DNA of 26,903 bases from an uncultured Ruminococcus sp. (lineage in GTDB: Bacteria > Bacillota > Clostridia > Oscillospirales > Ruminococcaceae). The notes beneath the pieces were generated by a model that saw nothing but the letters and a program-made list of their open reading frames with translations, was not told where the DNA came from and made no database searches. The position numbers and the translations under genes are program-made. The stretch lies in NCBI GenBank assembly GCA_937907215.1, contig CALESG010000123.1:1-26903 (forward strand). The letters are read 5' to 3'. Shown one piece after another: positions 1 through 9,048 of this stretch. Position 1 is the first letter of the stretch. Each line of letters opens with the position of its first letter.

Positions 1-2603
1 TTATTCTTGCAAAAATTTATATAAAGCTTGTAAATCAACTCATTCAAGAAAAAAAGATTGAAAAGCTTTATCAATTAAATACCAAAACATCTGATATAGA
101 TGTAAAAAAACTTAAATCTTACCATCAAATTATTTTAGTTCGTAATCAAGCAGGACTTAAAAACTTATATAAGCTCATATCATATGGTCATATAAAATGT
201 TTCTACAAAAGACCGCTTATTCCCAAATCTGTTCTTATGGAACATAGAGAAGGACTGATCTTTGGCAGTGCTTGTGAAGCCGGAGAATTGTTTCAAGCTA
301 TAGTAGAAAATAAATCGCACAACGAAATCGTAGAGCTTGCAAAGTTTTATGATTATCTCGAAATTCAACCGGCAGCTAACAATGGCTTTATGATAAGAAA
401 TGGTATGGCTGCAAATATGGAAGAACTTCGTGATTATAATCGTACCATAGTAAAACTGGGTGATGAACTTGGAATTCCTGTATGTGCTACCTGTGATGTA
501 CATTTTATGGATCCGGAAGATGCGATTTATAGAGAGATTTTGCAAGCCGGTCAAGGATATGGCGATGCCGACAAACAGCCTCCGCTGTATCTTCGTACCA
601 CTGATGAAATGCTTGAGGAATTTGCATATTTGGGCAAGGAAAAAGCATATGAGATAGTTGTTGAGAATACTAATAATATAGCTGATATGATAGAAAAGGT
701 TCGTCCAATACCAAAAGGAACATTTACACCAAACATTGAAGGTGCAGAGGAAGATCTTATAAAAATTACTCATGATAAGGCTCATGAGATATATGGTGAT
801 CCTTTGCCTGAAATTGTAGAGAAACGTCTTGATAGAGAACTTTCATCTATTATAAAACATGGTTTTGCGGTGCTTTATATTATTGCTCAAAAGCTTGTGT
901 GGGACAGTGTGGATCATGGCTATCAAGTAGGTTCAAGAGGTTCTGTAGGTTCTTCTTTTGTAGCATCAATGGCAGGTATTTCAGAAGTAAATCCACTTGC
1001 ACCACATTACGTCTGTCCAAATTGCAAACATAGTGAGTTTATAACAGATGGTTCATATGGAAGTGGATTTGATTTACCGGCTAAAAACTGCCCTATTTGT
1101 GGTGAAGATATGATGCGTGACGGTCATGACATTCCATTTGAAACATTTCTTGGTTTTGATGGCGATAAGGCACCTGATATTGACCTTAATTTTTCAAGTG
1201 AATATCAAAGTTTTGCACATAGATATACAGAAGAACTTTTTGGAAGAGACAATGTGTTTAAAGCCGGAACTATTGCTGCGGTGGCAGATAAAACTGCATA
1301 TGGATATGTAAAAAAATATCTTGAAGAGCGTGGAAGGATTTGCAGTCCTACTGAAATAAATCGTTTATCGATAGGTTGTACAGGAATTAAACGTACAACT
1401 GGTCAGCATCCCGGAGGAATGGTTGTTGTACCTAATGATTATGATGTATATGACTTTACACCGGTTCAGCATCCTGCTGATATGGCGGATTCTGATGTAA
1501 TAACAACTCATTTTGATTTCCATTCCCTGCATGACACTATCTTAAAACTCGATGAATTAGGTCACGTTGTACCTACTATGTATAAGCATCTTGAAGATAT
1601 GACTGGACTTGATATTAGAAAAATTCCTACTACTGATCCACGAGTAATAAGAATGTGTACACACGCTGATGAACTTGGTGTTACGAGTGAAGAAATTTAT
1701 TGTAAGACAGGAAGTCTTGGCATTCCTGAAATGGGAACAGGTTTCACTATTCAAATGCTTCTTGATTCAAATCCAACTAAATTCAGCGACTTTTTGCAAG
1801 TATCAGGACTTTCGCACGGAACGGATGTATGGCTTGGAAATGCTAAAGACCTTATAGATCAGGGTATATGTACAATTTCAGATGTTATTGGTACTCGTGA
1901 CAGCATTATGACCTACTTGCTGTACAAAGGTGTTGAGCCTAAACAGGCTTTCCAGATAATGGAAGACACTCGTAAAGGTAAAGCACCAAAGACGTTTACT
2001 CCGGAACGTATACAAATGCTGAAAGACCATGATGTTCCTGATTGGTATATTGACAGCTGTCTTAAAATAAAATATATGTTTCCTAAAGCTCATGCAGCAG
2101 CTTATGTTACGGCTGCAATTAAGCTTGGTTGGTTTAAATTATACAAGCCTCTTGAATTTTATGCTGTATATTTTAGCACACGTGGTGACGATTTTAATTA
2201 TGAAATTGTTATTCAAGGTAAAGAAGTTGTACGAAACACCATAGATATGTTACGTGAAAAAGGAAATGAACGTACTAAAAAGGAAACAGATCTGCTTGAT
2301 TTGCTTATGATAGTAAATGAAATGTATTCAAGAGGATATGAATTCTTGCCAGTAGACATTTACAAATCACATGCAAATAAATATATTGTTGAAGATGGAA
2401 AAGTCAGAGTTCCATTTGGAGCATTGTCAGGTGTTGGCGGAGCTGCTGCAAACGCTCTTTATGAAGCAGCACAAAAACGTGATTTTATTTCTATTGAAGA
2501 ATTTCAAGAGAAAAGCGGTGCATCAAAAGCACTGATTGAAACACTTGAAAAGTTGAACGCCTTGGGTGATTTGCCAAAATCGAGTCAGATGAGTCTTTTT
2601 TAG
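1..2603 (+). CDS. polC: DNA polymerase III PolC-type alpha subunit, 3' part
   Basis: Replicative DNA polymerase of low-GC Gram-positives. The reading frame is open from base 3 with no stop before the window edge, so the gene begins upstream; about 866 C-terminal residues are visible against a usual length of about 1,430. The start of the visible part is the PHP segment that follows the proofreading exonuclease (CDVHFMDPED near base 490). The polymerase core follows, with GSRGSVGSS near base 930, a four-cysteine zinc-type cluster (CPNC near 1014, CPIC near 1089) and the catalytic aspartates in PDIDLNFS near 1170. The extreme C-terminus QMSLF matches the beta-clamp binding motif typical of PolC. 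The exonuclease and N-terminal domains lie outside the window. No terminator is obvious between its stop and the his promoter ten bases downstream. Confidence 0.97.
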   Translation, partial: ILAKIYIKLVNQLIQEKKIEKLYQLNTKTSDIDVKKLKSYHQIILVRNQAGLKNLYKLISYGHIKCFYKRPLIPKSVLMEHREGLIFGSACEAGELFQAIVENKSHNEIVELAKFYDYLEIQPAANNGFMIRNGMAANMEELRDYNRTIVKLGDELGIPVCATCDVHFMDPEDAIYREILQAGQGYGDADKQPPLYLRTTDEMLEEFAYLGKEKAYEIVVENTNNIADMIEKVRPIPKGTFTPNIEGAEEDLIKITHDKAHEIYGDPLPEIVEKRLDRELSSIIKHGFAVLYIIAQKLVWDSVDHGYQVGSRGSVGSSFVASMAGISEVNPLAPHYVCPNCKHSEFITDGSYGSGFDLPAKNCPICGEDMMRDGHDIPFETFLGFDGDKAPDIDLNFSSEYQSFAHRYTEELFGRDNVFKAGTIAAVADKTAYGYVKKYLEERGRICSPTEINRLSIGCTGIKRTTGQHPGGMVVVPNDYDVYDFTPVQHPADMADSDVITTHFDFHSLHDTILKLDELGHVVPTMYKHLEDMTGLDIRKIPTTDPRVIRMCTHADELGVTSEEIYCKTGSLGIPEMGTGFTIQMLLDSNPTKFSDFLQVSGLSHGTDVWLGNAKDLIDQGICTISDVIGTRDSIMTYLLYKGVEPKQAFQIMEDTRKGKAPKTFTPERIQMLKDHDVPDWYIDSCLKIKYMFPKAHAAAYVTAAIKLGWFKLYKPLEFYAVYFSTRGDDFNYEIVIQGKEVVRNTIDMLREKGNERTKKETDLLDLLMIVNEMYSRGYEFLPVDIYKSHANKYIVEDGKVRVPFGALSGVGGAAANALYEAAQKRDFISIEEFQEKSGASKALIETLEKLNALGDLPKSSQMSLF

Positions 2604-2612
2604 GATAGTTAC

Positions 2613-2641
2613 TTGACAAGTTGTTTAATATATGTTATCAT
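2613..2641 (+). promoter_or_regulatory. sigma-A-type promoter of the his operon
   Basis: TTGACA at 2613-2618, a 17-base spacer and TATCAT at 2636-2641. It lies 40 bases before the hisZ start, immediately after polC, and is the only strong promoter seen before the his genes. Confidence 0.8.
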
Positions 2642-2662
2642 AGTACCATGTTAGCATGATAA
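2635..2662. promoter_or_regulatory. candidate operator: 28-bp interrupted palindrome at his promoter
   Basis: Arms TATCAT (2636-2641) and ATGATA (2656-2661) are centred on CATG (2647-2650). Eleven of 14 base pairs across 2635-2662 are symmetric. It covers the -10 box and presumed start site, the usual place for a repressor. The arms also read as an imperfect direct repeat, ATGTTATCAT / ATGTTAGCAT. Which regulator binds is unknown; a TrpR/YerC-like HisR is a guess. Confidence 0.45.
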
Positions 2663-2680
2663 AGTGATTTGGAGGAAGAT

Positions 2681-3871
2681 ATGAGAAAATATGATTTAAT
2701 AACACCAGAAGGAACAAAAGATTTTTTGTTTGAAGAATGTTTGGTGCGTCATGAAACTGAAGCTAAGCTTTATGATATATTTAAAAGTAAGGGTTATTAT
2801 GAGCTTACAACGCCAGCTCTTGAATTTTACGATGTTTTTCAAACGGAATCAGGTCATTATCCGCAGGAACGTCTTTATAAATTAACAGACAGCAAAGGCA
2901 GACTTCTTGTAATGCGTCCTGAAAGCACAATGCCTATAGCTAGAGTTATTGCTACAAGACTTAAAGATGCTTCACTGCCGATTAGACTTTTCTATAATCA
3001 AAGCGTTTATAGATTTGAATCTGCACTTAAAGGCAGAAGTAATGAGATAGTACAAGCTGGAATTGAACTTATAGGTTCTGCATCTCATATGGCAGATTTG
3101 GAGATGGTAAGCACTGCAATAGAAGTTTTGGAAAGCTGTACAGAAACAAGCTTCTCTTTGGAAATAGGTGATGCTGGAATATTTAAGGAGCTTATGGGTG
3201 AGCTTAATGCAACTGAAGATGAACGTGAGAATATACGCTATTTAATCGAAACAAAGAATTACCCTGCACTTAATGATATGCTTGACAGTATGGGTGATAC
3301 ACCTGTAATAGCTGCATTAAAACGTTTACCTGCAATGTTCGGCGGTGAAGAGGTATTTGATAAGGCGTCAGAACTTTATTCAAATGAAAGAATAGATATA
3401 ATGCTTGACGATTTGAAGAAAATGTACAATGAAATTTCTAATCTTATCGGTAATGGTAAACTTACAATCGACCTTGGAATGGTAAATAATGCGGATTATT
3501 ACACAGGCATTATTATAAAAGGTTATCTTGAGGGATATGGTGAAGAAGTTCTTTCAGGCGGAAGATATAATAAACTTCTTGCCGATTATGGATATGATAT
3601 TCCTGCGATTGGATTTGGCGTGAATATAGATGCAATTACGAAAGTTGCTGTTAAGGAAAATCCAAGAGAAGTAAAACCTGCTGATGTGATTATATTTGCA
3701 GAAGAAGGTTTTGAAATGAAAGCACTTGATATTGCAAAGAAGCTTAGAACGGAAGAAAATTTGACAGTAGAAATTGCTCTTTGCGATAATATTGAATCGA
3801 CACGTGAATATGCACGTAAAAAGAAAATCGGCAAAATAATTTTTGTTGATAATGAAAATCTGGAGGTTTAA
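2681..3871 (+). CDS. hisZ: ATP phosphoribosyltransferase regulatory subunit HisZ
   Basis: HisZ is a catalytically inactive relative of histidyl-tRNA synthetase. It joins short-form HisG to form the active, histidine-inhibited first enzyme of histidine biosynthesis. The product is 396 residues, within the usual range. It opens with the class II synthetase-like segment YDLITPEGTKDFLF, carries RPESTMPIARV (motif 2 region) and ends with ADYYTGIIIKGY and LSGGRYNKL blocks typical of HisRS-like folds. The ATG at 2681 is chosen because GGAGG sits at 2671-2675; an upstream in-frame TTG at 2669 overlaps that site. It is the first gene of the his operon, and the hisG ribosome site lies inside its last codons. 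The short HisG next door makes HisZ a better call than HisS. Confidence 0.95.
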   Translation: MRKYDLITPEGTKDFLFEECLVRHETEAKLYDIFKSKGYYELTTPALEFYDVFQTESGHYPQERLYKLTDSKGRLLVMRPESTMPIARVIATRLKDASLPIRLFYNQSVYRFESALKGRSNEIVQAGIELIGSASHMADLEMVSTAIEVLESCTETSFSLEIGDAGIFKELMGELNATEDERENIRYLIETKNYPALNDMLDSMGDTPVIAALKRLPAMFGGEEVFDKASELYSNERIDIMLDDLKKMYNEISNLIGNGKLTIDLGMVNNADYYTGIIIKGYLEGYGEEVLSGGRYNKLLADYGYDIPAIGFGVNIDAITKVAVKENPREVKPADVIIFAEEGFEMKALDIAKKLRTEENLTVEIALCDNIESTREYARKKKIGKIIFVDNENLEV

Positions 3872-3873
3872 TT

Positions 3874-4515
3874 ATGAATAAGCCGCTTAGAATAGCCCTT
3901 ACAAAGGGAAGACTTGAAAAAGATACAGTAGCACTTTTTGAAAAACTTGGATATGACTGCACAGCAGTCAGAGAAAAGGGACGCAGACTTATTTTACCAA
4001 TACCAGATGGAAATATGGAAGTAGTTCTTGCAAAGGCTGCTGACGTTATTACATACGTTGAACATGGTGTATGTGATATTGGCGTTGTAGGCAAAGATAC
4101 TATTATAGAAATGGAAGGTAAATTTTTTGAACTTTGTGATCTAGGATTTGGCAGATGCAAATTTGCCCTTGCTGCTAAAAAGGATACTGATTTTTATAGT
4201 GGATTTGGTGTAAAAACAATTGCAACAAAGTATCCAAATGTTGCCAGAAAATTCTTTGAAGATAAGAATATGGACATTGATATAGTAAAGATAGAAGGTT
4301 CAGTTGAGCTTGCACCGCTTTTGGAATTAGCAGATGGCATTGTGGATATTGTAGAAACCGGTGTTACTCTTCGTGAAAATGGACTTGAAGTAGTTGAAGA
4401 TGTTGTGCCTATTTCAGCAAGACTTATTGTAAACACAGTAAGTCTAAAGCTTAGACAGAAAGAAATAGAAGAACTTGTTTCTAAAATTGAGGAGGCATTA
4501 AAAAATAATGATTAA
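3874..4515 (+). CDS. hisG: ATP phosphoribosyltransferase catalytic subunit, short form
   Basis: Catalyses the first step of histidine synthesis, joining PRPP to ATP to give phosphoribosyl-ATP. The 213-residue length is that of the short HisG class, which lacks the C-terminal regulatory domain and needs HisZ; hisZ lies two bases upstream. Family blocks are visible: the N-terminal TKGRLEKDTVALFEKLGYD and, near residues 142-170, VELAPLLELADGIVDIVETG leading into the PRPP-binding loop. GGAGG at 3862-3866 lies before the ATG. The 3' end overlaps hisD by eight bases, consistent with translational coupling. Confidence 0.97.
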   Translation: MNKPLRIALTKGRLEKDTVALFEKLGYDCTAVREKGRRLILPIPDGNMEVVLAKAADVITYVEHGVCDIGVVGKDTIIEMEGKFFELCDLGFGRCKFALAAKKDTDFYSGFGVKTIATKYPNVARKFFEDKNMDIDIVKIEGSVELAPLLELADGIVDIVETGVTLRENGLEVVEDVVPISARLIVNTVSLKLRQKEIEELVSKIEEALKNND

Positions 4516-5812
4516 AATTAAGAGAATAAATGCAAGTAATGCTGAAGAAAAGCAAGCTTTTTTTGAAATGCTTGACAAACGCAGCGGTGAAACAAATGAA
4601 AAGGTTACAGCTGCTGTAAGTGAGATAATTGCAAATGTAAAAAATGGCGGAGATAAGGCTGTCAAAAACTATACACTTAAATTTGATGGCAATTTGCCTA
4701 AATATTATGAAGTTCCAAGAGATGTTATAAATGATGCACTCACAAATGCTGATGAGAAATTTGTAAATGCACTTTTAAATTCAATGGAAAACGTCCGTGA
4801 TTTTCATCAAAGACAGGTGTCACAAGGATTTATAAATGCTCTCCCAAATGGTGTTATTTTAGGTCAGCGTGTAAGAGGACTTGAGCGTGTAGGTTTATAT
4901 GTACCGGGTGGTACGGCTGCTTATCCGTCAAGTGTTATTATGAATGCTGTACCGGCTAAAATTGCAGGTGTTAAGGAAATTATAATGGTAACACCTCCTT
5001 GTAAGGACGGTACACCAAATCCAGATATTCTTGTAGCAGCGGCTATATGTGGAGTAGATCGCATATTTCTTTCAGGTGGTGCTCAAGCGATTGCCGCTCT
5101 TGCTTATGGTACAGAAGAAATTCCTAAGGTTGACAAGATAGTTGGTCCTGGAAATATCTATGTTGCAACAGCTAAAAAACTTCTTTATGGAACAGTGGAT
5201 ATTGATATGATAGCAGGTCCTAGTGAAATTCTTGTAATGGCTGACGAAACAGCTGATCCAAAGTTTGTGGCAGCTGATCTTATGTCACAAGCAGAGCATG
5301 ATGTTCTTGCGTCATCAATTCTCGTAACTACAAATGAAGAACTTGCTGATAAAGCAGAAGCGGAGATAAACCGTCAGTGTGAATATTTATCACGTAAAGA
5401 AATTATTGAAAAGTCAATGAATACATATGGTGCTATTTTACTTTGCGATACACGTGAGGAAGCTGCTGCTGTTGCAAATCAGATCGCACCAGAACATCTT
5501 GAAGTTCTTATGGAAAATCCTATGGAATTGCTTGGCTCACTGGACAATGCCGGCTCTGTATTCCTTGGTGCATATGCTTCCGAACCTCTTGGAGATTACT
5601 ATGCCGGTCCAAATCACGTTCTTCCAACAAGCGGTACTGCAAGATTTTTCTCTCCGCTTGGCGTAAACAGCTTTATCAAGCGTTCAAGTTATACCTATTA
5701 TACAAAAGATGCTCTTCGTGAGGCAAAAGATGATATTGTTATGATTGCAAATCGTGAAGGACTTACAGCACACGCTAATGCTATTACGGTTAGATTGGAG
5801 GATGAAAAATGA
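4508..5812 (+). CDS. hisD: histidinol dehydrogenase
   Basis: Zinc enzyme that oxidises L-histidinol to L-histidine in two NAD-dependent steps, the end of the pathway. At 434 residues it is full length. The expected catalytic and metal residues are present: zinc ligands Gln261 and His264 (SQAEHD), Asp363 (LGDYYAG) and His422 (LTAHAN), plus the acid/base pair Glu329-His330 in APEHLE. NAD-site blocks LYVPGGTAAYPSS and VDKIVGPGNIYVATAKK are intact. It overlaps hisG at its start, and its stop shares ATGA with the next gene, a lipoprotein not known as a his gene. Confidence 0.98.
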   Translation: MIKIKRINASNAEEKQAFFEMLDKRSGETNEKVTAAVSEIIANVKNGGDKAVKNYTLKFDGNLPKYYEVPRDVINDALTNADEKFVNALLNSMENVRDFHQRQVSQGFINALPNGVILGQRVRGLERVGLYVPGGTAAYPSSVIMNAVPAKIAGVKEIIMVTPPCKDGTPNPDILVAAAICGVDRIFLSGGAQAIAALAYGTEEIPKVDKIVGPGNIYVATAKKLLYGTVDIDMIAGPSEILVMADETADPKFVAADLMSQAEHDVLASSILVTTNEELADKAEAEINRQCEYLSRKEIIEKSMNTYGAILLCDTREEAAAVANQIAPEHLEVLMENPMELLGSLDNAGSVFLGAYASEPLGDYYAGPNHVLPTSGTARFFSPLGVNSFIKRSSYTYYTKDALREAKDDIVMIANREGLTAHANAITVRLEDEK

Positions 5813-6864
5813 AAAATAAAAAAATAGCTGTTTATATTTTTATATTTGCTATTTGCCTAACCTCATTTTCAGGCTGTAAAAGTGAATACAATTCTAATGA
5901 AAAATCATCTGTAGATATTAATACTACAACAAATGTAACTTCTAATGTATCAACAACAAATATTGATGAAACTTCCCTTGAAACAGAAACTGTTACTGAA
6001 CCTGTTACAGAAAATAAAACAGAAAAATCAGAATCTACTATTCAAACTGATAATTCAGCTATAGTTTCACAAAATCCAGATGGTTCTTTTAATGTGTTAT
6101 TTGTAAATACCATGTGCAATATGACATTTCCGGCAAGTTGGGCGGGACGTGTTTTTATAGAAGACAGCATAGTATACAGCCAAAAATGCAGCGACTACAT
6201 CGCAGAAAGAAATGCAGGAGAGCTTCTAACAATTATAAGTAATCCTGCTGAGTATATGTCTACAATTATTCCATCATCATTTCTTCTTGGAATATCTAAT
6301 GATGAATATGTAATTGCATTTCTGCCTACTGACTGCGACTATGACCCTACAATTACTGAGCTTAATGAAGAGTTCTCTTCTCTTCATAGTGATTTGGAAT
6401 CAGTCATTTTCACTGCAAAGTGTGATTCATCTTCTGAATTTTCTCCTATTGACATGAGTATATATGATTCACCTAATATGTATTCTAATTCTGTTTCCGG
6501 TACATGGGAAGATGGAGAAATAATGTATAGTGATATACAGTTTTCTCCATATATAGGTTTTCGTCCAAAAGACGGTTTGTTTGTATATGCATATGGATTA
6601 AATGGTGCTGATACCTTGAATATAAAAGGCAGTTATTGTACAAATATCAATTCTGAAAATTATCAGTGGAATACGGACAATTGGGGAGAATCTGGTTTGA
6701 TTTTTATTGATGGATGTGTATATAGTTTTACATATTATTTATCAGCTCCGCAAACAATGAATCTTGAAAAGCTTGCAGGAAATACATATTATGATCTATC
6801 TTCTAAAGGTTGGGTGTTCTCAAGCGATTTTCAGGATTTTGACGCTGAATATAATGATAACTAA
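5809..6864 (+). CDS. putative lipoprotein of unknown function inside the his operon
   Basis: I do not recognise this 351-residue protein. It begins with lysines, a hydrophobic stretch and SFSGC with Cys23, an acceptable lipobox, so it is probably exported and lipid-anchored. Residues about 24-85 are a polar linker rich in Ser, Thr, Asn and Glu (for example ETETVTEPVTENKTEK). A folded extracellular part of about 260 residues follows, with many aromatic and acidic residues and no motif I can name. GGAGG near 5797 precedes the ATG, which overlaps the hisD stop by four bases (ATGA), so it is translated within the his transcript. It sits, with the next small gene, where hisC is often found. Base composition resembles its neighbours. 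Function is unknown. Confidence 0.8.
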   Translation: MKNKKIAVYIFIFAICLTSFSGCKSEYNSNEKSSVDINTTTNVTSNVSTTNIDETSLETETVTEPVTENKTEKSESTIQTDNSAIVSQNPDGSFNVLFVNTMCNMTFPASWAGRVFIEDSIVYSQKCSDYIAERNAGELLTIISNPAEYMSTIIPSSFLLGISNDEYVIAFLPTDCDYDPTITELNEEFSSLHSDLESVIFTAKCDSSSEFSPIDMSIYDSPNMYSNSVSGTWEDGEIMYSDIQFSPYIGFRPKDGLFVYAYGLNGADTLNIKGSYCTNINSENYQWNTDNWGESGLIFIDGCVYSFTYYLSAPQTMNLEKLAGNTYYDLSSKGWVFSSDFQDFDAEYNDN

Positions 6865-6894
6865 TTCAATATTTTTGAGTAGGAGTGTAGTATA

Positions 6895-7101
6895 ATGTTT
6901 GGAAATAAAAAAGAAAGTAAAAAAGAACGTTTTATTGTCAAAGAAGAACAATTTTTAGGAATGGCCGGTCTTCTATCAGTTGTTGTAGATTCTGAAACAG
7001 GTGTGAATTATATTATTACTGGCAATGGTGATTCAGTTCATATTACGCCACTGCTTGACAAAGACGGTAAGGTCATGATTGACGATATAACTACAATGTA
7101 A
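6895..7101 (+). CDS. small DUF6440-like protein
   Basis: A 68-residue protein with a charged N-terminus (FGNKKESKKERF) followed by VKEEQFLGMAGLLSVVVDSETGVNYI split around a Gly-rich turn and ending in ITPLLDKDGKVMI. From memory this pattern (ERF, then VD.ETGVNY, then TPLLDKDGK) is that of the DUF6440 family of small Firmicutes proteins; this assignment could not be checked. No signal peptide or membrane segment is seen. AGGAG near 6881 gives good ribosome-site spacing. It lies between the lipoprotein and hisB, 30 and 15 bases from each, all in one direction. Function is unknown. Confidence 0.75.
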   Translation: MFGNKKESKKERFIVKEEQFLGMAGLLSVVVDSETGVNYIITGNGDSVHITPLLDKDGKVMIDDITTM

Positions 7102-7116
7102 GGATGTGTTCCCAAA

Positions 7117-7698
7117 ATGAGAGAAGCACAAATAAAACGTACAACAAGAGAAACTGATATAGATGTAAAAGTCAAACTTGACGGTCAGGGAAAAGCCATT
7201 ATTGATACTGGTATAGGATTTTTTGACCATATGCTTACAGCACTTTCTGTACATAGTGGAATAAGTATGGAAATAAATGTAAAAGGCGACCTTCATGTAG
7301 ATGGTCATCATACGGTAGAAGATACAGGAATTGTTCTCGGAAAAGCATTGGGTGAAGCTCTTGGTGACAAATCAGGAATCACACGTTATGGCAGTGCATT
7401 TATTCCAATGGACGAAGCATTGTCCTTTTGCAGCCTTGATATAAGCAATCGTCCGTTTTTGGTGTTTCAAGGCAATTTTACAAATGCCATGATAGGTAGC
7501 TATGATGCTTGTCTTACAGAAGAGTTTTTCCGTGCATTTGCATTTAATTCGGGCATAACACTTCACATAAATATGATGTACGGCAATAATGATCATCATA
7601 AATGCGAAGCTGCATTCAAAGCGGTGGCTCATGCTCTTAAAACAGCAATAACACCATTATCAGCTGGTAAAACACTTTCTACAAAAGGAGTATTATAA
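7117..7698 (+). CDS. hisB: imidazoleglycerol-phosphate dehydratase
   Basis: Manganese-dependent dehydratase converting imidazole-glycerol phosphate to imidazole-acetol phosphate, the sixth pathway step. At 193 residues it is the single-function form, without the fused phosphatase of enterobacterial HisB. Metal-binding histidine motifs are intact: FFDHMLTALSVHSG, DGHHTVEDTG and NNDHHKCEAAFKAVAHALK. The N-terminal RTTRETDIDVKV block is also typical. AAGGATG around 7100 is the likely ribosome site. A separate histidinol-phosphatase must exist elsewhere. Confidence 0.98.
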   Translation: MREAQIKRTTRETDIDVKVKLDGQGKAIIDTGIGFFDHMLTALSVHSGISMEINVKGDLHVDGHHTVEDTGIVLGKALGEALGDKSGITRYGSAFIPMDEALSFCSLDISNRPFLVFQGNFTNAMIGSYDACLTEEFFRAFAFNSGITLHINMMYGNNDHHKCEAAFKAVAHALKTAITPLSAGKTLSTKGVL

Positions 7699-7700
7699 TT

Positions 7701-8306
7701 ATGATAGCAATCGTTGACTATGGTGCCGGTAATATTTTCAGTGTGAAAAATGCACTTGATTATCTGGAACTTGACAGCATTTTGACAGCAGATAAAAAAG
7801 AAATTGAAAATGCAGATGCAATTATACTTCCTGGAGTAGGTGCATTTCCAGCTGCAATGAATAAGCTTGCTGAAAGTGGTCTTACTGAAGTAGTTCGCAC
7901 CGAGGCTAAGAAGAAACCTTTTTTGGGAATATGTCTTGGTATGCAGATGCTTTTTGATAAAAGCTATGAATTTGAAGAATGTGATGGTCTTGGACTTGTT
8001 CCCGGAAGTGTTGAAAAAATGGAAAAGCCCGGTTTTATAATTCCTCATATGGGTTGGAATAAACTTGAGTACGGTACGGATTGCCCGATTCTCCATAATA
8101 TAGGCGATGATTCATATGTTTATTTTGTTCATTCATATGCTGCTGTTACAGATGAAAAATATCTTGCTGCATGGGTAGAATATGATGGACGTGTACCTGC
8201 TATGGTGTATGATGGAAATACAGTTTATGGCGCACAATTCCATCCTGAAAAAAGCGGTGATACCGGACTAAAAATTCTTAGGAATTTTGGAGGACTTATC
8301 AAATGA
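7701..8306 (+). CDS. hisH: imidazole glycerol phosphate synthase, glutaminase subunit
   Basis: Class I glutamine amidotransferase that hydrolyses glutamine and channels ammonia to HisF. The 201-residue product has the full catalytic triad: nucleophile Cys78 in GICLGMQ, and His181 and Glu183 in FHPEKSG. The N-terminal IVDYGAGNIFSV and oxyanion-region LPGVGAFP are canonical. It starts two bases after hisB stops (AAAGGAG just upstream) and its stop overlaps hisA by four bases (ATGA). It should form a heterodimer with HisF, encoded two genes downstream. Confidence 0.98.
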   Translation: MIAIVDYGAGNIFSVKNALDYLELDSILTADKKEIENADAIILPGVGAFPAAMNKLAESGLTEVVRTEAKKKPFLGICLGMQMLFDKSYEFEECDGLGLVPGSVEKMEKPGFIIPHMGWNKLEYGTDCPILHNIGDDSYVYFVHSYAAVTDEKYLAAWVEYDGRVPAMVYDGNTVYGAQFHPEKSGDTGLKILRNFGGLIK

Positions 8307-9031
8307 TTATTTTACCAGCTATTGATATAAAAGACGGAAATTGTGTACGTCTTTTTAAAGGCGATTTTTCTACCGTGGAAAAAGTGGCTTCAAATTATCT
8401 TGAAACTGCAAAAGGCTTCGAAAAAGCCGGTTCATCATGGATACATATGGTTGACCTTGATGGTGCTAAAGAGGGAAGACCTGTAAATACAAAGATTTAT
8501 ACAGATGTTGCCGAAAAAACAAATCTAAAAGTTGAACTTGGCGGCGGCATAAGAAGTCTTGAAACTATTGATGAATACTTAAAGATGGGAATTACAAGAG
8601 TCATACTTGGCTCGGTTGCATTGAAGAATCCTAAGCTTGTAAGTCAAGCTGTAGAAAAATTCGGCAGTGAAAAAATTGTAGTTGGAATAGATGCAATGAA
8701 TGGCATGGTTGCTACTGAAGGATGGCTTGAAACATCTAATGTAAATTATATTGACCTTGCACTTAAAATGATAGAAGTAGGAGTAAGATACTTTATTTTC
8801 ACCGATATTTCTAAAGACGGTACATTGTCAGGTGTAAACAAACAACAGCTGTCTGAACTTTATTGCAATACAAAAGATAAGTGCAATATCATTGCAAGCG
8901 GTGGTGTACATACTATGGATGATATTATTGCCTGTAAGGAAATGGGGCTTTATGGAACTATTTGCGGCAAATCTATTTATAAAGGTACACTGAATCTTGC
9001 AGAAGCTATTGAATATTCTGAAGAAAACTAA
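8303..9031 (+). CDS. hisA: ProFAR isomerase HisA
   Basis: Beta/alpha-barrel isomerase that converts ProFAR to PRFAR by an Amadori rearrangement. The 242-residue protein has the catalytic aspartates Asp8 (PAIDIKDG) and Asp130 (VVGIDAMNG), and both phosphate-binding glycine clusters, LGGGIRS and ASGGV. The half-barrel repeat shared with HisF is evident. It overlaps hisH by ATGA and is followed 17 bases later by hisF. Confidence 0.97.
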   Translation: MIILPAIDIKDGNCVRLFKGDFSTVEKVASNYLETAKGFEKAGSSWIHMVDLDGAKEGRPVNTKIYTDVAEKTNLKVELGGGIRSLETIDEYLKMGITRVILGSVALKNPKLVSQAVEKFGSEKIVVGIDAMNGMVATEGWLETSNVNYIDLALKMIEVGVRYFIFTDISKDGTLSGVNKQQLSELYCNTKDKCNIIASGGVHTMDDIIACKEMGLYGTICGKSIYKGTLNLAEAIEYSEEN

Positions 9032-9048
9032 GAGAAAGGATCATATCT

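Noticed and set aside
180..785. A 201-codon open frame on the minus strand opposite polC
   Set aside because: It lies wholly inside the conserved polC coding sequence on the other strand, its translation is low-complexity with many Phe/Ile/Tyr/Lys, and it has no family motif.
2604..2680. Possible T-box or his leader peptide before hisZ
   Set aside because: The leader is too short and lacks a T-box bulge or a run of histidine codons.
7629..8096. A 155-codon minus-strand frame opposite hisH
   Set aside because: It is a shadow of hisH, whose catalytic triad and operon position are clear; the translation looks like random AT-rich sequence.
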